Part shown: positions 46,120-57,220 of the stretch, one piece after another
Position numbering within the stretch: the first letter of the stretch is position 1
Layout: every line of letters starts with the position of its first letter
Assembly (NCBI GenBank): GCA_018389105.1
Contig: JACATO010000066.1
Location: 124,001-188,000, forward strand
Origin: Nautilus pompilius
Lineage: Eukaryota; Mollusca; Cephalopoda; Nautilida; Nautilidae
Direction: 5' to 3'
DNA: 64,000 bases
Position numbers and translations under genes: made by a program
Notes under the pieces: generated by a model
Seen by the model: only the letters and a program-made list of their open reading frames with translations
Told to the model about the DNA's origin: nothing
Database searches by the model: none

Positions 46120-48191
46120 CGTGAGCGGCCCTTTAGCTGCTGGGCGATTGGAGGCTCAAATCTTTCACGATCGAACAAATATTAGACAAAAACTTTGGAG
46201 AAGAGAAAAACACAAGAATTCGCCGGAGAGAAATTGAGCTAAAATATGCAGCCAAAGGGGGAGGGTACAAAAGCAAAAGCATTAGTTCCGGGTCTGCTTC
46301 TGAAGACTGGCAGATGTTTTAGCGACTTCTCGTAAGCACTCGTGAGCTTTCGCAGCGTTGCATGGTGAGGGGTCGGTTCTGAGCTATCGACAGACGGAAA
46401 CTATATTCGGGCTGCATTAGCAGGTGCTTTAACATCACAGCACCGCACACAACGCCATGCGCACTAAGTAAAGGCCCCCGGCGATTTGGGAAATCTGGAT
46501 ATTCACCAGCACAGAGCCTTGAGCGAATAACTGGTGTTTTTAATAAGTTATCTCCGGTTTTGTACGCGTTAGGGTTTACCGTTTCTTTGCGACGGTTCTG
46601 TTCGCAGACCGGACTGCTTTCCGCGAGAGTGCCGCGCCCCCTACCGTGAGACAGGGAGCGGAGTAACTCGTGCACCGCTATTAGTGGCGAGTCCTGCTTC
46701 GGTATTCTCGGGTTCTGCTTAAAGCGGTGAAAATCGATCCGGGATTAAGTTTTCCCTCCACCACGAAGACGAATCCGATTGAGTCCGGTGGCGGGAAACA
46801 ATGGACGAGCTGGCCGGCGGGCAAATTTCCAAAGAGGAAAAGTGGTTGTATTCCTTTAAAAAAATGGGGGTGCGGAAATCAGTTGGGAAGGCAAATCACT
46901 TTATTGTTTGGACTTGTTTTATGTCTCTTTATGACCCTATCATAATTGTTATGGATGTATATGTCGTGTATACTTAGCTAGGTGTCGGTCAGAGACTCTA
47001 TAGTTGGCGTGGACCGGGATTTCTATTCCCTCGTACTGGAGAAAATATGGTCCCAAAGTTAACTTTCTAGATGTCTCCCTACTAAGATCTCTATAAATAC
47101 ATTTTTAGAATTTTTTTACTGCCAATGCATAACATTTTATATTTTAACCCAGGATTTAAATCCATAATACACCTTTTTTTTTCAAGGTGCATGGGTACCT
47201 GTGTTAAATCCGCTCTGAAGACGGATCACTTTATTATTTTTTTTTTAAATGGAGAAAAAACAACAACAACAATAACATAGATTGCCACGAAGTAATTCTA
47301 ATAACATGACAATAAAACCATCCATTAGTCTTTTCATTCTTTTTTTCTTATTCTCTCACGCGCATTTACTATTGCGACCCAATATATCAATCCGATTATT
47401 AGTAGATTATACCTGGCATTCTGCTGAAGCGTATTTATATATGTGTGTGTGTGGTGTGTGTGTGTGTGTGTGGGGTGAGAATGCAATTAATCAATTCCCT
47501 GGTGATGGAAATTCCTATGGATCAGAGGAGGATGAAATTTCATTTCTGAGGAACTGGCGAGGTACACCTGCCTTCTGCCATTCTCAGCGGACTGAGGGAG
47601 GGAGAGAGAGAGAGAGAGGTCGCGTGCGGTCGGCCCTTTAATTTTCACCCGAGTGTGCTAGACTTCGTGACAATCTAATCTCGTGGCGTAAACACTGCTT
47701 CTGGTGCCGAAGAGAATTTACAATCAATAAAGTCTGGGTTTAAACAATCGCAAACGTTAGAGAGTTTTAGGGGTTAGGGACAACGACGTCGAAATTATAG
47801 TACGAAATCGGAGAGAATGTTACGGGTGGGGTGAGGTGGGGTGAGGTGGGCGCGAGCGAAGGTCCGTCCGTACGCTTTGCCCCCTCCCCCCCAGTCAAGC
47901 TGTTCCTTGTATTTTTGGTTCCAGTCTGGGTTAGGGTTCTATGGTTTCTTTCTATTCGTTGAAATTTAATCCGCTAGCAGCCACAGCTTGTTTGAAAGAC
48001 GTTGCCTTTACGCCAGCTATCTCTCCGATGGAAAATAAATAGATAAATAAAGCTAGCGTGTGTCTCGGGTTTCTAAAACTCTTAAGAACAACACTGAAGC
48101 CCCACGTGTCTGGCGCTGGTACTGAGCCATTCCCTTATCGGCTTCTTCGGAGAGCGACAACCCGAGAGTTTTAAAAGACCAAGGGCGCTAG
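46120..48191. other. CpG-rich stretch without recognised gene
   Basis: Open frames such as minus 46319-46675 have no recognisable domain. It contains a GT repeat at about 47446-47473, a GA repeat near 47600, and a G-rich tract at 47824-47850. Confidence 0.4.
47824..47850 (+). repeat. G-rich tract with quadruplex potential
   Basis: GGGTGGGGTGAGGTGGGGTG continues to GAGGTGGG: three runs of at least three G plus two GG runs, in a (GGGGTGAGGT)n decamer repeat. Confidence 0.6.
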
Positions 48192-48199
48192 TGACGTCA
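48192..48199. promoter_or_regulatory. Consensus CRE TGACGTCA
   Basis: Exact CREB/ATF palindrome in a CpG-rich stretch, 143-150 bp upstream of the candidate plus-strand exon at 48342. Confidence 0.5.
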
Positions 48200-48341
48200 G
48201 CGCTGCTCGAGAGCACACCGTCGCGCGCTCTGCACAACTGTGAGGTTTCCCACCCCCACCCCCTCCACGGGCGAGGTCATCCATGGTCAACTCGACGATG
48301 GAGATTCTTCGAAAAATAAATTTGGGTGTCGTCATCTTTAG

Positions 48342-48396
48342 ATGGCAAACAACATGCCTGCATGTACCCGGTACCATCAAGGTGTGACAGAGTCAG
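48342..48396 (+). CDS. Candidate first coding exon, plus strand, unrecognised
   Basis: ATG at 48342 opens 18 codons (MANNMPACTRYHQGVTES) ending at an ideal donor, CAG|GTAAGT, at 48397, in phase 1. It lies downstream of a consensus CRE. No further exon was identified to the right. The exon could also be non-coding. Confidence 0.25.
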
Positions 48397-50135
48397 GTAA
48401 GTCAACAAATGCTATGGGCTTCTTTGTTGGACTCCACTCCCCTCCATCCGCGCGAGCCGCCTATCCTTGTCCTGATCCAAACCGATCGACTACTACGCAG
48501 CGGCTGCTTGTTTACATCGAGATTAGTGACAGAGATGGTAGAAAGGACAAACAGAGCAACGACGTGAGCTGGCTTCCTTCCCAGTGTTTGTTGGCGCCCA
48601 CTGAGGAGGGCGCTCTTAACGGCTCACGTCGGAGGACCGGCATACATCTTAACCGGAACACTCAATGCGCACGCACTCCCTTCTCAATGGAAAATGCGCA
48701 AATGTCTACGTAAATTTTCGTTTATCTTCCGCTTACATTAATCCAAAGAACGACAACTCTTCTAAATACATTTGATTAATCAGATGTATGCGTCACTATT
48801 AGAATACCTGTTTATGATTTATCTATCACTACTTTGAAAAGGGTGTTTGGGATACGTAAATTATATAATAAAAATAAGGGGTCCCATATTTTTGTCCATC
48901 TTTGTTTCTGTGCCAATAATAGATGACCCTGGTGCAGACTTTCGGATTGGCCATTTAACACTGTCAATCTTAATTATACGATCTGTTACACTCGAAATAC
49001 CCAGAGACAACTGATCATTTATTTATGCAGGTGTTTCCAAACTCTAAACCGGCTTTGCTTTAGGAATATTTACTGCCAATTTTATTGTAAACCATATGAT
49101 GTTATCCAGTTCTCAATGTCGAATCCCCCGGTCTGGAACCGCCACCGCACGCGGGACTATTGATAAAAAAAAGTGATGGTTCTTTCTGTTTCAGCGCCAA
49201 ACAGCTGAAAAAACGTAAACAAATCTCGCCAAGCAGCAACTTCGCAAAACCGCATTAGTTGAATGTCCGCGCCAGGATCTCCATCCTTTACAGGATGTTG
49301 TACCGTTCTTTGAATCCCTGAAACTCAGCCCGAAACATACATGTCCATAAATAAAGACACTGTGTAAAATAAGGTGCCCGACGTGAAGATACGCTTCTCG
49401 GGTCCCTATTAAAAATCCACTTGCATTTCCATCTTTAAGGGACTGCCATGAAGGAGCCATTAAATCATCCTCGTACAGCGCGTTCACGCGAAATTTTTAA
49501 TCCCTTTACGCAAAGTTTTTGGTTGTTCCTAATTATGAGGAATTTATCAACTGCGTAGTTTCGCGACTTCCGCAGAGGCGCGCGCTAATGGCTGGCTGTG
49601 CTGGCTGGTCGACAAACCCGGCGGTATTGAAGAGCATGGGAAATACGGTCAGCGGTCGGGTGACAGCCCTGCGCGACGGGGATCTATCTATGACTTAGTC
49701 GCTGTCGTTCGCTTTCGCTATCTCCTCGCGGTACGACTGACACGCATTCAAAGCAGAGCGACCCTTTTAATTCTCTGCTAACTGAATTCGCACAAAAATG
49801 TTTCTGCTTTGCACCGAACTTGGTTGGTTGGTTGGTTGGGTGGGCGGCGGCAAATAAATCTAACAAGAGACGAGAGGGATTGGTGAAGAGACCCGTCTCA
49901 AATTCCGCAGGCAGCCCCTCTCCCTAACTCAAAAATAGAGAGAGACCAATGTGGGTTAATAAGAGGACTTCTTCACACGGCTGAGCGATATCATAGTTTT
50001 GGTGGTTGTTGTTGTTTATCTGTTTTGATCGCGGCATAAAGCAACAATTAGTTAGCTAGCAAATATAATGGCCGGATGTTAAGAAAATGTTTTTGCTCTC
50101 AATAAATATTATTTCTAGGAAGGTTTCTGGAACAC

Positions 50136-50168
<33 letters not shown>

Positions 50169-50630
50169 GGTGGGTGCACGTAGCTTAGTGGTGGAGAGGT
50201 CTGGAGAAGGGTCGACAACTGCGAGGGGAGGTTATAAAAAGAACAACCGATAACACGTGGCGCCCTCTTTGGAACATGAAAAACTCCTAACAAAAATCGA
50301 ACAGCCTTTAAATGCATTTACTGAGCGTAGTGCAGTGGCCCAAGATAATTGAACGCGAACGTTTGAAATAACTCTTGTTTTGTACTGGGGAGAGGCTGCC
50401 TTTGTTTTCCACCACCAAAGGAAACAAAATGGCGTCATCCCTCCCAAAAAAATCCCGCCTTCCTGCTTTCTCTTTCCAAGCTTCTGCATTATCGTGTCAC
50501 CTGGAGTGGGTCAGAGCTCGAGAGACTCCGAGACCGCGTATGTGGGCTTTTTAAAGGCAGCTTCGAATCCGCTGCTAACTCGGTTTTTACCAGGTCAAGA
50601 ACGTGGGGGAGGGGGCCCCCTGCCGGTTGG

Positions 50631-50638
50631 TGACGTCA
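50631..50638. promoter_or_regulatory. Consensus CRE TGACGTCA
   Basis: Part of CGGTTGGTGACGTCA, a 15-mer that recurs exactly at 57206-57220. No exon was assigned next to it. Confidence 0.4.
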
Positions 50639-50924
50639 CCCAGCCTCGATCTGGAAAGCGACGCTAATATACGAACGACCCGGAGGTATCGATACAGATT
50701 TAATCACCAACAATGATGAAGGCGACAACAGCCTTGAGCTCTTTTTTTTTTTTAAATATTTTTTTAGATGAGTAAGATGCTGATAGATGAGTAAACAAAT
50801 TGATAGGTGAGGATAGCGATCCTAACTTTTAAAATTCTTTCCTTTTTTTGTACGTTGACCCACCCCCCGCCACAGGGGAGACAACCCATGATGAGGGAAC
50901 TTTTCCAGTCTAGCGCCACACATG

Positions 50925-50975
50925 ACCTCGGTACTTTCGATTTCGGCAGAAAAATCCCTATTATACTCTTCATTT
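50925..50975 (-). mobile_element. SINE family A fragment followed by (ATT)n
   Basis: GGCAGAAAAATCCCTATTAT and ACTCTTCATTT match the core block of family A, then run into an ATT microsatellite to about 51.015 kb. Confidence 0.35.
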
Positions 50976-51530
50976 ATTATTATTATTATATTATTATTAT
51001 TATTATTATTATTATGAAGAACCTTGGATTATCAAGTTACCTCTTTTTAAAAAATTTGATTTTCTGGTTTTATAAATTAACTCAATATCCACTACGGTTT
51101 TATGACATGAGCTGTATAGCCCGTAAGGCCAAAAGGGGTATGGAAGATGAGAGAGGGGTGGAATGGAGCGCTCTGTTTATTTTCTGCAGAGACCTTATGC
51201 TGCTATACTCCCTCCATGATAATATAAATAAAATAATAAAATAAATAAAAGGATTAGAGAGAATAAACCACATTTGTTTTGAACATCTTTGTTTATGCTA
51301 CAATACAGATAAGGAGAGAGAATCCACATTGAAACATCCTTTTATATTGCAATGCAGATGGGATAATCAGAAGACATAATATTAGTAAAAAGTAAAAAAA
51401 AAAAAAAAAAGATAGATAGGCTTAGTATTTACTTTTTAAAAAAAAATAGCTTTCCTGGCCCCTTTTTTTTTTGTGAAAAATTTCGAATCACAGCATGAAA
51501 ATGAATTGTTCTGGCGGTTTGATTCAATAC

Positions 51531-51760
51531 TTAGCCTGACAAATCCACAAGACGTTCCTGAGACATTGTAGACCTTAAATAATTCTTAATCAGCTTGAGT
51601 TTGCTACATGGCCTCTCTGCAGAAGCTACTGTTGCTGGAATTGTTAGTCGTATTCTTAAGCCAACATAAACATTTGGAAACAGGTCACCCAGTCTGCACT
51701 CTGTTAACAAGCTCAACAGATCTAATGGCTTTAACTGTGCATTTACAAAATTTGCTTTAT
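51531..51760 (-). pseudogene. hAT transposase C-terminal dimerisation fragment
   Basis: Minus-strand frame reading LLSLLTECRLGDLFPNVYVG, LRIRLTIPATVASAERPCSK, LKLIKNYLRSTMSQERL, then a stop. This is the classic hAT C-terminal block (LT-x-P-V-T-VAS-x-ER-x-FSKLKLIK). The conserved SER-SF core has become AERPC, and upstream parts are missing. Confidence 0.85.
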
Positions 51761-53240
51761 GCACTGAGGGCAAATGTTGCATTTCTTTTCCAACCGGGCC
51801 CCCTTTTGGACCCCGGGCCCGGATACGATGTATCCCCTGCAGGCGCGCACACACACGCACCCTCTCGCAGGCCCCGCTTCCCGACCCACCTGATCATACC
51901 GGGATTGCCGAGCAGACCACGCCCAAGGGAACCAAACCAAATAAGCTCGGTGGTGACTCATTTTCAGGTTAATTAACTGATCGATAAGTGGGTTTCCTTA
52001 CTCTCAATACAATTGTTCGTTGTTGTTTTGCTCGTTTTCGATTTTTCAGATCTGATTTGCCTGCCCTCCTTTTTGTTCTGTATGTTAATCAAAGCTATTG
52101 GTTTGTTGTGGCGGGCTCGGGCAAGTATTTGCCCCGATTTAGACATATTGTCACCTCATAAAATGGATGCCTAAAAATCACCCTCTGGTTTAAGTATTAT
52201 AAAATGGTGGGAGGGGGGAATAGGGAGTTGCGTTTCTCTATTTTAAATTTATTAGATTTATGGGCCTAAAATACTTCGTCAAATATGTAAGACTCTAGGC
52301 ATATGCCGCCTGCCCCTTATAGTAAGTAGAGATTCACCCGTCGAGCAAGTCTTTCGAGAGTCAATCAAAAGACAAATGCTTTGTAGGAACAATAGTAGTA
52401 GGATCATTTACATTCTGAAGTATTTACCCAAGGAACCCATCTTGCCGCTTAACCTCAACAGGTTTCGAGTTTCCATCCAGCTCGCCCACAGGCCTTTTAA
52501 ACTAACCAGGCTTTGATAATAATGGGTTCGACGTCTTCACTTATTCACGAATACAATCATGACTTTGTCAAATTTTTATTTATTCCCGAGTTTTTGTAGT
52601 TACCCCCCTTTTTTAAAAAAAAAAACAAAAATCCATTTATCCTCCCCTCCCTTTTTTAAAGCCTCTCCCCCCCCTTCTCTCGCTTTCTTTTACAGAAAGA
52701 AAGACAACTTCAGGCAGTTAGCTCCCCACCAGCGAATAACGATCCAAACAGGTATTTTACTTACAAAAGCTTTCAATTATTTCAAAGTAAAAAGAAAACA
52801 AAAGAAGTTGGGGGCCGAGAAGCCGAATTTGAGTCGAGCAGTCCGTCCAATGGGTTAATATAACCATTGACTACTGGGTCGACCCTCAATGCTTGAAGGT
52901 TTGTTTTAAGGGATGCTTACAGTAAAAGATAAATTGCCTTAAAATTAATTACGGTGTCCAAAAAGGGGAGGGATTTGACCAAGAGTTCCCGCGCATTGGC
53001 ACCTGAAAAGAGGGGTTTTCTTTACAAACCAGAGGGGGGGGGTAGGCAAGACCGTGTACCCAAGTTTTCACGGCTATTTCTATTTAATAATAATAATAAA
53101 AAAGTACCGTTTATTTTAAAAGTCCTTCGTTGCTTCTTTTGTTTCCCCATGTTCGAACAAACACGCTACAGCACGCGAGCCGCTCTACGTGGATAGGTCG
53201 CTAACAGGTGGCGCTCCTCGCTCGCTCTCCTCGGCACCGT
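51761..53240. other. No recognised gene
   Basis: Mixed AT-rich and CpG-containing sequence with C/T and A runs near 52.6 kb. I see no exon, repeat family or RNA gene. Confidence 0.4.
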
Positions 53241-53300
53241 ACTTTCTATAAACAGTAGCGTTTTGGTCTGCACTCCTCGAGACAGTGCCGCCGTCGGTCG
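53240..53300 (+). promoter_or_regulatory. Possible TATA promoter in a CpG-rich patch
   Basis: CTATAAAC (TATAAA at 53247-53252) is followed after 25 bases by an initiator-like GCACTCC (A at 53272). A CpG-dense, GC-rich stretch follows to about 53.5 kb. No clear coding exon follows, so this is only a candidate. Confidence 0.25.
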
Positions 53301-54289
53301 GTTCCCGGCGGAGATCGGTACTTTTCGGCAGAGATCGTCGACCCGTGTCGCCACAGATCAAACCGTCGTGGATCTCGGCAGTTCCCCATCCCACGGAGCG
53401 CTTTCTTACTCCTGACATCGCCCCGCACCAAGAGTCGATCAGCCGCGCAGAAGAATCCATGGCAACGAAAGAAACGGCTTCCGGCTGATTCCGGTCGATC
53501 GCCCGGCCCCCACCACTCGTCCCCTTAACGAGACGCCACCTTGTCTTTTGGTGGCCTTCCTTTATTTTGTCAGGGTTGTCGCTTGTAACAAAAACAAGCA
53601 GAAGAAGAAAACTGAATTAAAAAAACAAAACAAAAAACAAACGAATTGACAGATTATCGGTTCGTCGCTTTCATCGATCGTCGATGTACTTCACAATGTA
53701 AACTCGACGACGGCAGAAGTACATGTACCGTGCATAAAATTTGCTCGACTCCTCGATATACGCCGCCGGCCTCCTAAGAACTCACTGCATCATCTTCCTA
53801 TTCCGGCTGAAAAGGAGTGAACGAGAACTAAGCAGCTGACGGAACCTATCGGATTATCACTACAACAATGGATCTGCAGCCCGTCTGGTTTAAAGCTGGG
53901 ATGAAGAATTATTCTGGCTGGCTGGCGGGTCACGCCCTTTTATCCATGTGAAATTGTTTAAGAATAGCTCAGATCCATGTCTTCCTTTCGTACGTAAAAG
54001 AAACCAAGGGATACATTATCGATATCAGTTTAGAATTAGGTTATAGGACAACAAAATCATTTAGCAGACATTTATTCAAATCAACGTATTTACATATTAA
54101 TGAGATCTGGAGAGAGTTTTCAGTCTATGGAACGAATGGATGCGTCGACGTACAATTGTTGCATGAAATAAACAAGCTAAGTGAAAAGAAACTGCGTTTG
54201 TCTAAATGAATAAAAAAAAAAAAAAAGAAAAGCAACTCATCGATCAGGTACTCATTCCATATTTTATGGGTCATTCGAAACGTTTGATG

Positions 54290-54470
54290 GAGATCTGAGA
54301 ACTTCTTTCGATTGGGAAGAACAACAGCGCTGGCGCGAGCGTCAACCGAACTGCTGAAGTCCACCATCATCATCGCAGATCTAAGTCCCGATTTCTTCAG
54401 TCTCATCACAGAAAATGTCTGCTCGCGTATATGTACGCTGACCCGGACAACACAAAACGCATTCTTTGAG
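54290..54470 (-). pseudogene. Possible hAT C-terminal fragment
   Basis: The minus frame reads VHIREQTFSVMRLKKSGLRS, resembling the CE-x-x-FS-x-M-x-x-x-K-S-x-x-RS block of ZBED5-like hATs. No catalytic region is visible nearby. Confidence 0.35.
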
Positions 54471-55849
54471 CGCCAGCCTTTAATTGAGAGGCGGCGTCGC
54501 TGATATGAACTGCTCCTAAAGCGATACATTAGATCGCAAAGCTCGAGTTAAAGGTCAAAAATTGGTGGGGGGGGGGGCCACCAGCATCAGGAGAGAAGGG
54601 AGAGGCGACTAAGGACGCGGAGGTCTTCGATCGGCGTGAAATCTTGGAATCGGCGAGTGAATCCGGTGCGTAATTCAGGCGCCAACAAAGAATACTTTTT
54701 AGGGGTTTTTTTTTCCGTCACAAACTGTAATCCGCTGCAAAGGGGTCTAACTGACCGTTTCCTACCCGACGAGATAAAAGAAGTAATTTCGTCATAAATT
54801 CCTCGACACTGTAACATAGCTCACGCGCAGAAGACCCCCTCCCCCGTTTTCCCTTTGCGGTTTTGAATTCGGTTCGTTCATGTAGCCCAGGACACGAGGG
54901 GCGAGCCAGATCGAATCAGTTTGAGGGCCGTATTTTCCCCCCACCCGGTTTAAAGCAAACTCTACTCCAGGCGGCGACGCTGCAACTCCCGCTGTTATCG
55001 TCCTAGCTCCGGAACACCGTCTAAGAACCAGTCGGTATGATCCTCTCGCGGATCTATTCCAACGCCAGGGGTGCATTCAAGATCCTCGTCGGTCTATGCA
55101 ATGTTCCCAGCATCCTTTGCTGTGCCTCGGGTACGATAAACGGCCGGACATTTTTCCTCAACGGTATCCGGTGTTACAAAATTCTCGTGTATCCGAAACA
55201 GTGTGGGAATGAATACAACTATAAAGTCATGTAATTTTGTTTCCTTGTTAGGAGTTGAATATTTCATTATAGGTATTCGTGCATATTTTAATTGTTCACT
55301 ACCAGCAACAAGGGATACGCCATAATTTTCTTGCATACTTGCGACTGAATTCTCGCGAAGCTACGAATCAAAATTAAAATCATTAAAAGAAAAGAAAAAA
55401 GGACGACAATCATCTCCTTATATGAATATATACATAAACATACGTGACAAGATCCCTCTGTTTTTTAGAGAGTTTACAGCAGGAAAATGAACATTTACCA
55501 AAATTTCGATCTGTGTTGCAGTAGCCGCCTTCATTCGTAAACGCCATCACTATGATAACTTGCACACCTCATATAACCTGAAATAAATCCATCACATTCA
55601 TCGGAATCTCCATTCTTCTCACAGAAAACATCTATCATACACTTAAACTGTTAAAATCCGTAATTTTTTAACAGCAGGGGTTTTTTTTTAGGAAGTCACA
55701 ATAGCGATATCTACTGTAAAAGTACGGGGATGTATTTATTAAAAAGGCAAAAGTCCACTGACGTAGATAGAAGATTGCCAGGTTTGAGAAGTATCCATAG
55801 GTATTATAAGGTACCACCATGCGGCCATATTAATTTGATTATCCCCGCA

Positions 55850-56636
55850 TGTTGGAAGGGACGACCAAGGCAGATCTCGCGATATTTTTTTCCGTTTTCC
55901 CGAGATTTGGGCTGTTCGGTGGCCAGAGTGAACTACAGACCGCTAAAGACCTCGATATTTCTCGAGGATTCGTGGCCAATATTATCTCGAAGTTTACCGA
56001 GGAAAAATATTAATGTTGCGCAGTGCGACCTGGAAGCTCAACCGTGACACCATGACAAGAACTCGCCATGACCCGATTCCCCGCATACAACAAAAATGAG
56101 CCAGTCATCTATACCGACTTGGATACAGGCGAGGAGGGAGGAGGGATGTGTCGCTTAAGGAATTCCTTCTGCCCAATAAGAATAAAAGGCTTCAAAAAGG
56201 TGCGGTCTGAGGACCCGCTTGGTACAACTCTCATGTATTGGCGAAGTGTGCTCTTTCCCATGGCCTCGAGTTTCAGGAATTCCTCTAGGTTTGGAAATAA
56301 CCCAACGAATAACCTCAACCACAGTGTCTTCAGCCCAAGGTTAAGTATAGAAGAGAAATTTTCATTTTATAAGTTGCAGTCTGGCATGATGAAAAACTAT
56401 ATCGAAGGACGTTTAAATTCCACCGGACACATTGCCAAATAAGGCATACTGAGGTGTTTATGGAAGAGGAATCAAGGCAATAAACATTTTGCTTAAGTAC
56501 TCCAAAGCCCTGATATGAATCTAATCGAGCAGTTGTGGGAACTTCTGCATTCTCAGCTAAAAGAAATCTGTCCACGTCCAGCCAATGTAATGAAACTGAA
56601 GGAAGCTCCCCAAAGGATTCAACAAAATGTCCATAG
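55850..56636 (+). pseudogene. Tc1-like transposase remnant
   Basis: Helix-turn-helix-like ELQTAKDLDISRGFVANIIS near 55.94 kb; KCALSHGLEFQEF and QCLQPKVKYRREI (TVKHGGGS block) near 56.25-56.36 kb; SPDMNLIEQLWELLHSQLKE at 56.51-56.57 kb (D-x-N-P-I-E-x-L-W block); and a C-terminal QRIQQNVHS. Frameshifts and stops make it dead. 54.5-55.8 kb otherwise holds nothing recognised. Confidence 0.7.
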
Positions 56637-56637
56637 T

Positions 56638-56940
56638 TGATAAGGTATGGCATTTACAGAGAGACGGGAAAACACGACAGCTTATACAAGGCTCGCTGGT
56701 TTAAAAAAAAAAAAAAATTATCCGTAGATAGTAGAGTATGGTGGGTACAAGAAGGCGGGAGACCATGACAGTTTGTTCAAGAGCATCCTAATTGAGAAGT
56801 CTATAATAATATAGTACAGTGGTTACAGGAAGACAGGAAGCCATCAGGCCTTATCGAAGGCTTTCAGATTCGGGAACTGTTCGTAGATACTGTAGTACAT
56901 TTGGTCGTAAGAAGATTAGAAACTGCCGCAGCTCGCTTCA
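56638..56940. repeat. Degenerate tandem repeat, about four units of 75-90 bp
   Basis: Four successive blocks follow the pattern GTAGATA-x-TAGAGTATGGT...TACAAGAAG..GGGAGACCATGACAG: at about 56638, 56727, 56800 and 56877. One unit carries a 15-base A run. The last unit runs into the minus-strand frame described next. Confidence 0.6.
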
Positions 56941-57181
56941 TCCCGTTTTTGCGCGGCTTCCCTAACGACCGTTGCAGGCATCGAAGACTTTCGGCGGCTC
57001 CCAATTCGGAACAGAAAGCTGCTCGACGTTGCTTCGTGTGTATTCGTCGTATTTCTTTCACTTGACTTTGGCGATCGTTAACGCCGTGGCGTTTTCTCCG
57101 AGTCCGAATGCCGTGGCGGCCACGCTCATCGGTTAGAAGTAATCCTAGCGAAGATGAAAGAAGATATTTGATGTCGGCCAT
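56864..57181 (-). CDS. Unrecognised 105-codon frame with CRE and CCAAT upstream
   Basis: ATG at 57181 in a good context (AGAAGAATGG). The frame is basic (LTDERGRHGIRTRRKRHGV...) and ends at a stop at 56864-56866. Upstream on the minus strand lie TGACGTCA (57213-57220) and CCGCCAAT. Against it: the last third overlaps the tandem repeat, and no domain is recognised. It might be a first exon, a transposon remnant or chance. Confidence 0.25.
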   Translation of the reverse strand: MADIKYLLSSSLGLLLTDERGRHGIRTRRKRHGVNDRQSQVKEIRRIHTKQRRAAFCSELGAAESLRCLQRSLGKPRKNGMKRAAAVSNLLTTKCTTVSTNSSRI

Positions 57182-57212
57182 TCTTCTGCGACTTCTGATA
57201 ATTGGCGGTTGG

Positions 57213-57220
57213 TGACGTCA
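57213..57220. promoter_or_regulatory. Consensus CRE TGACGTCA
   Basis: 32 bp upstream of the minus-strand ATG at 57181, beside a minus-strand CCAAT. Shares CGGTTGGTGACGTCA with the site at 50631. Confidence 0.45.

Larger units (their letters stand above)
48397..51530. other. CpG-rich stretch without recognised gene
   Basis: Open frames here (for example minus 49191-49487) carry no known motif. It includes a GA repeat at about 50139-50166, a consensus CRE at 50631-50638, a short SINE-like fragment at 50925-50975 and an ATT repeat at 50.97-51.02 kb. Confidence 0.4.

Noticed and set aside
46319-46675. 118-codon minus-strand frame in CpG-rich DNA
   Set aside because: No recognised motif, poor start context and no splice context; GC-rich sequence gives long frames by chance.
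47930-47942. GGGTTAGGGTT telomere-like doublet (also near 62396)
   Set aside because: Only two TTAGGG-like units at each site; too short to call an interstitial telomere.
53185-53488. Overlapping frames on both strands near 53.2-53.5 kb
   Set aside because: Mirror-image frames in a GC-rich patch; more likely untranslated or promoter sequence than two genes.
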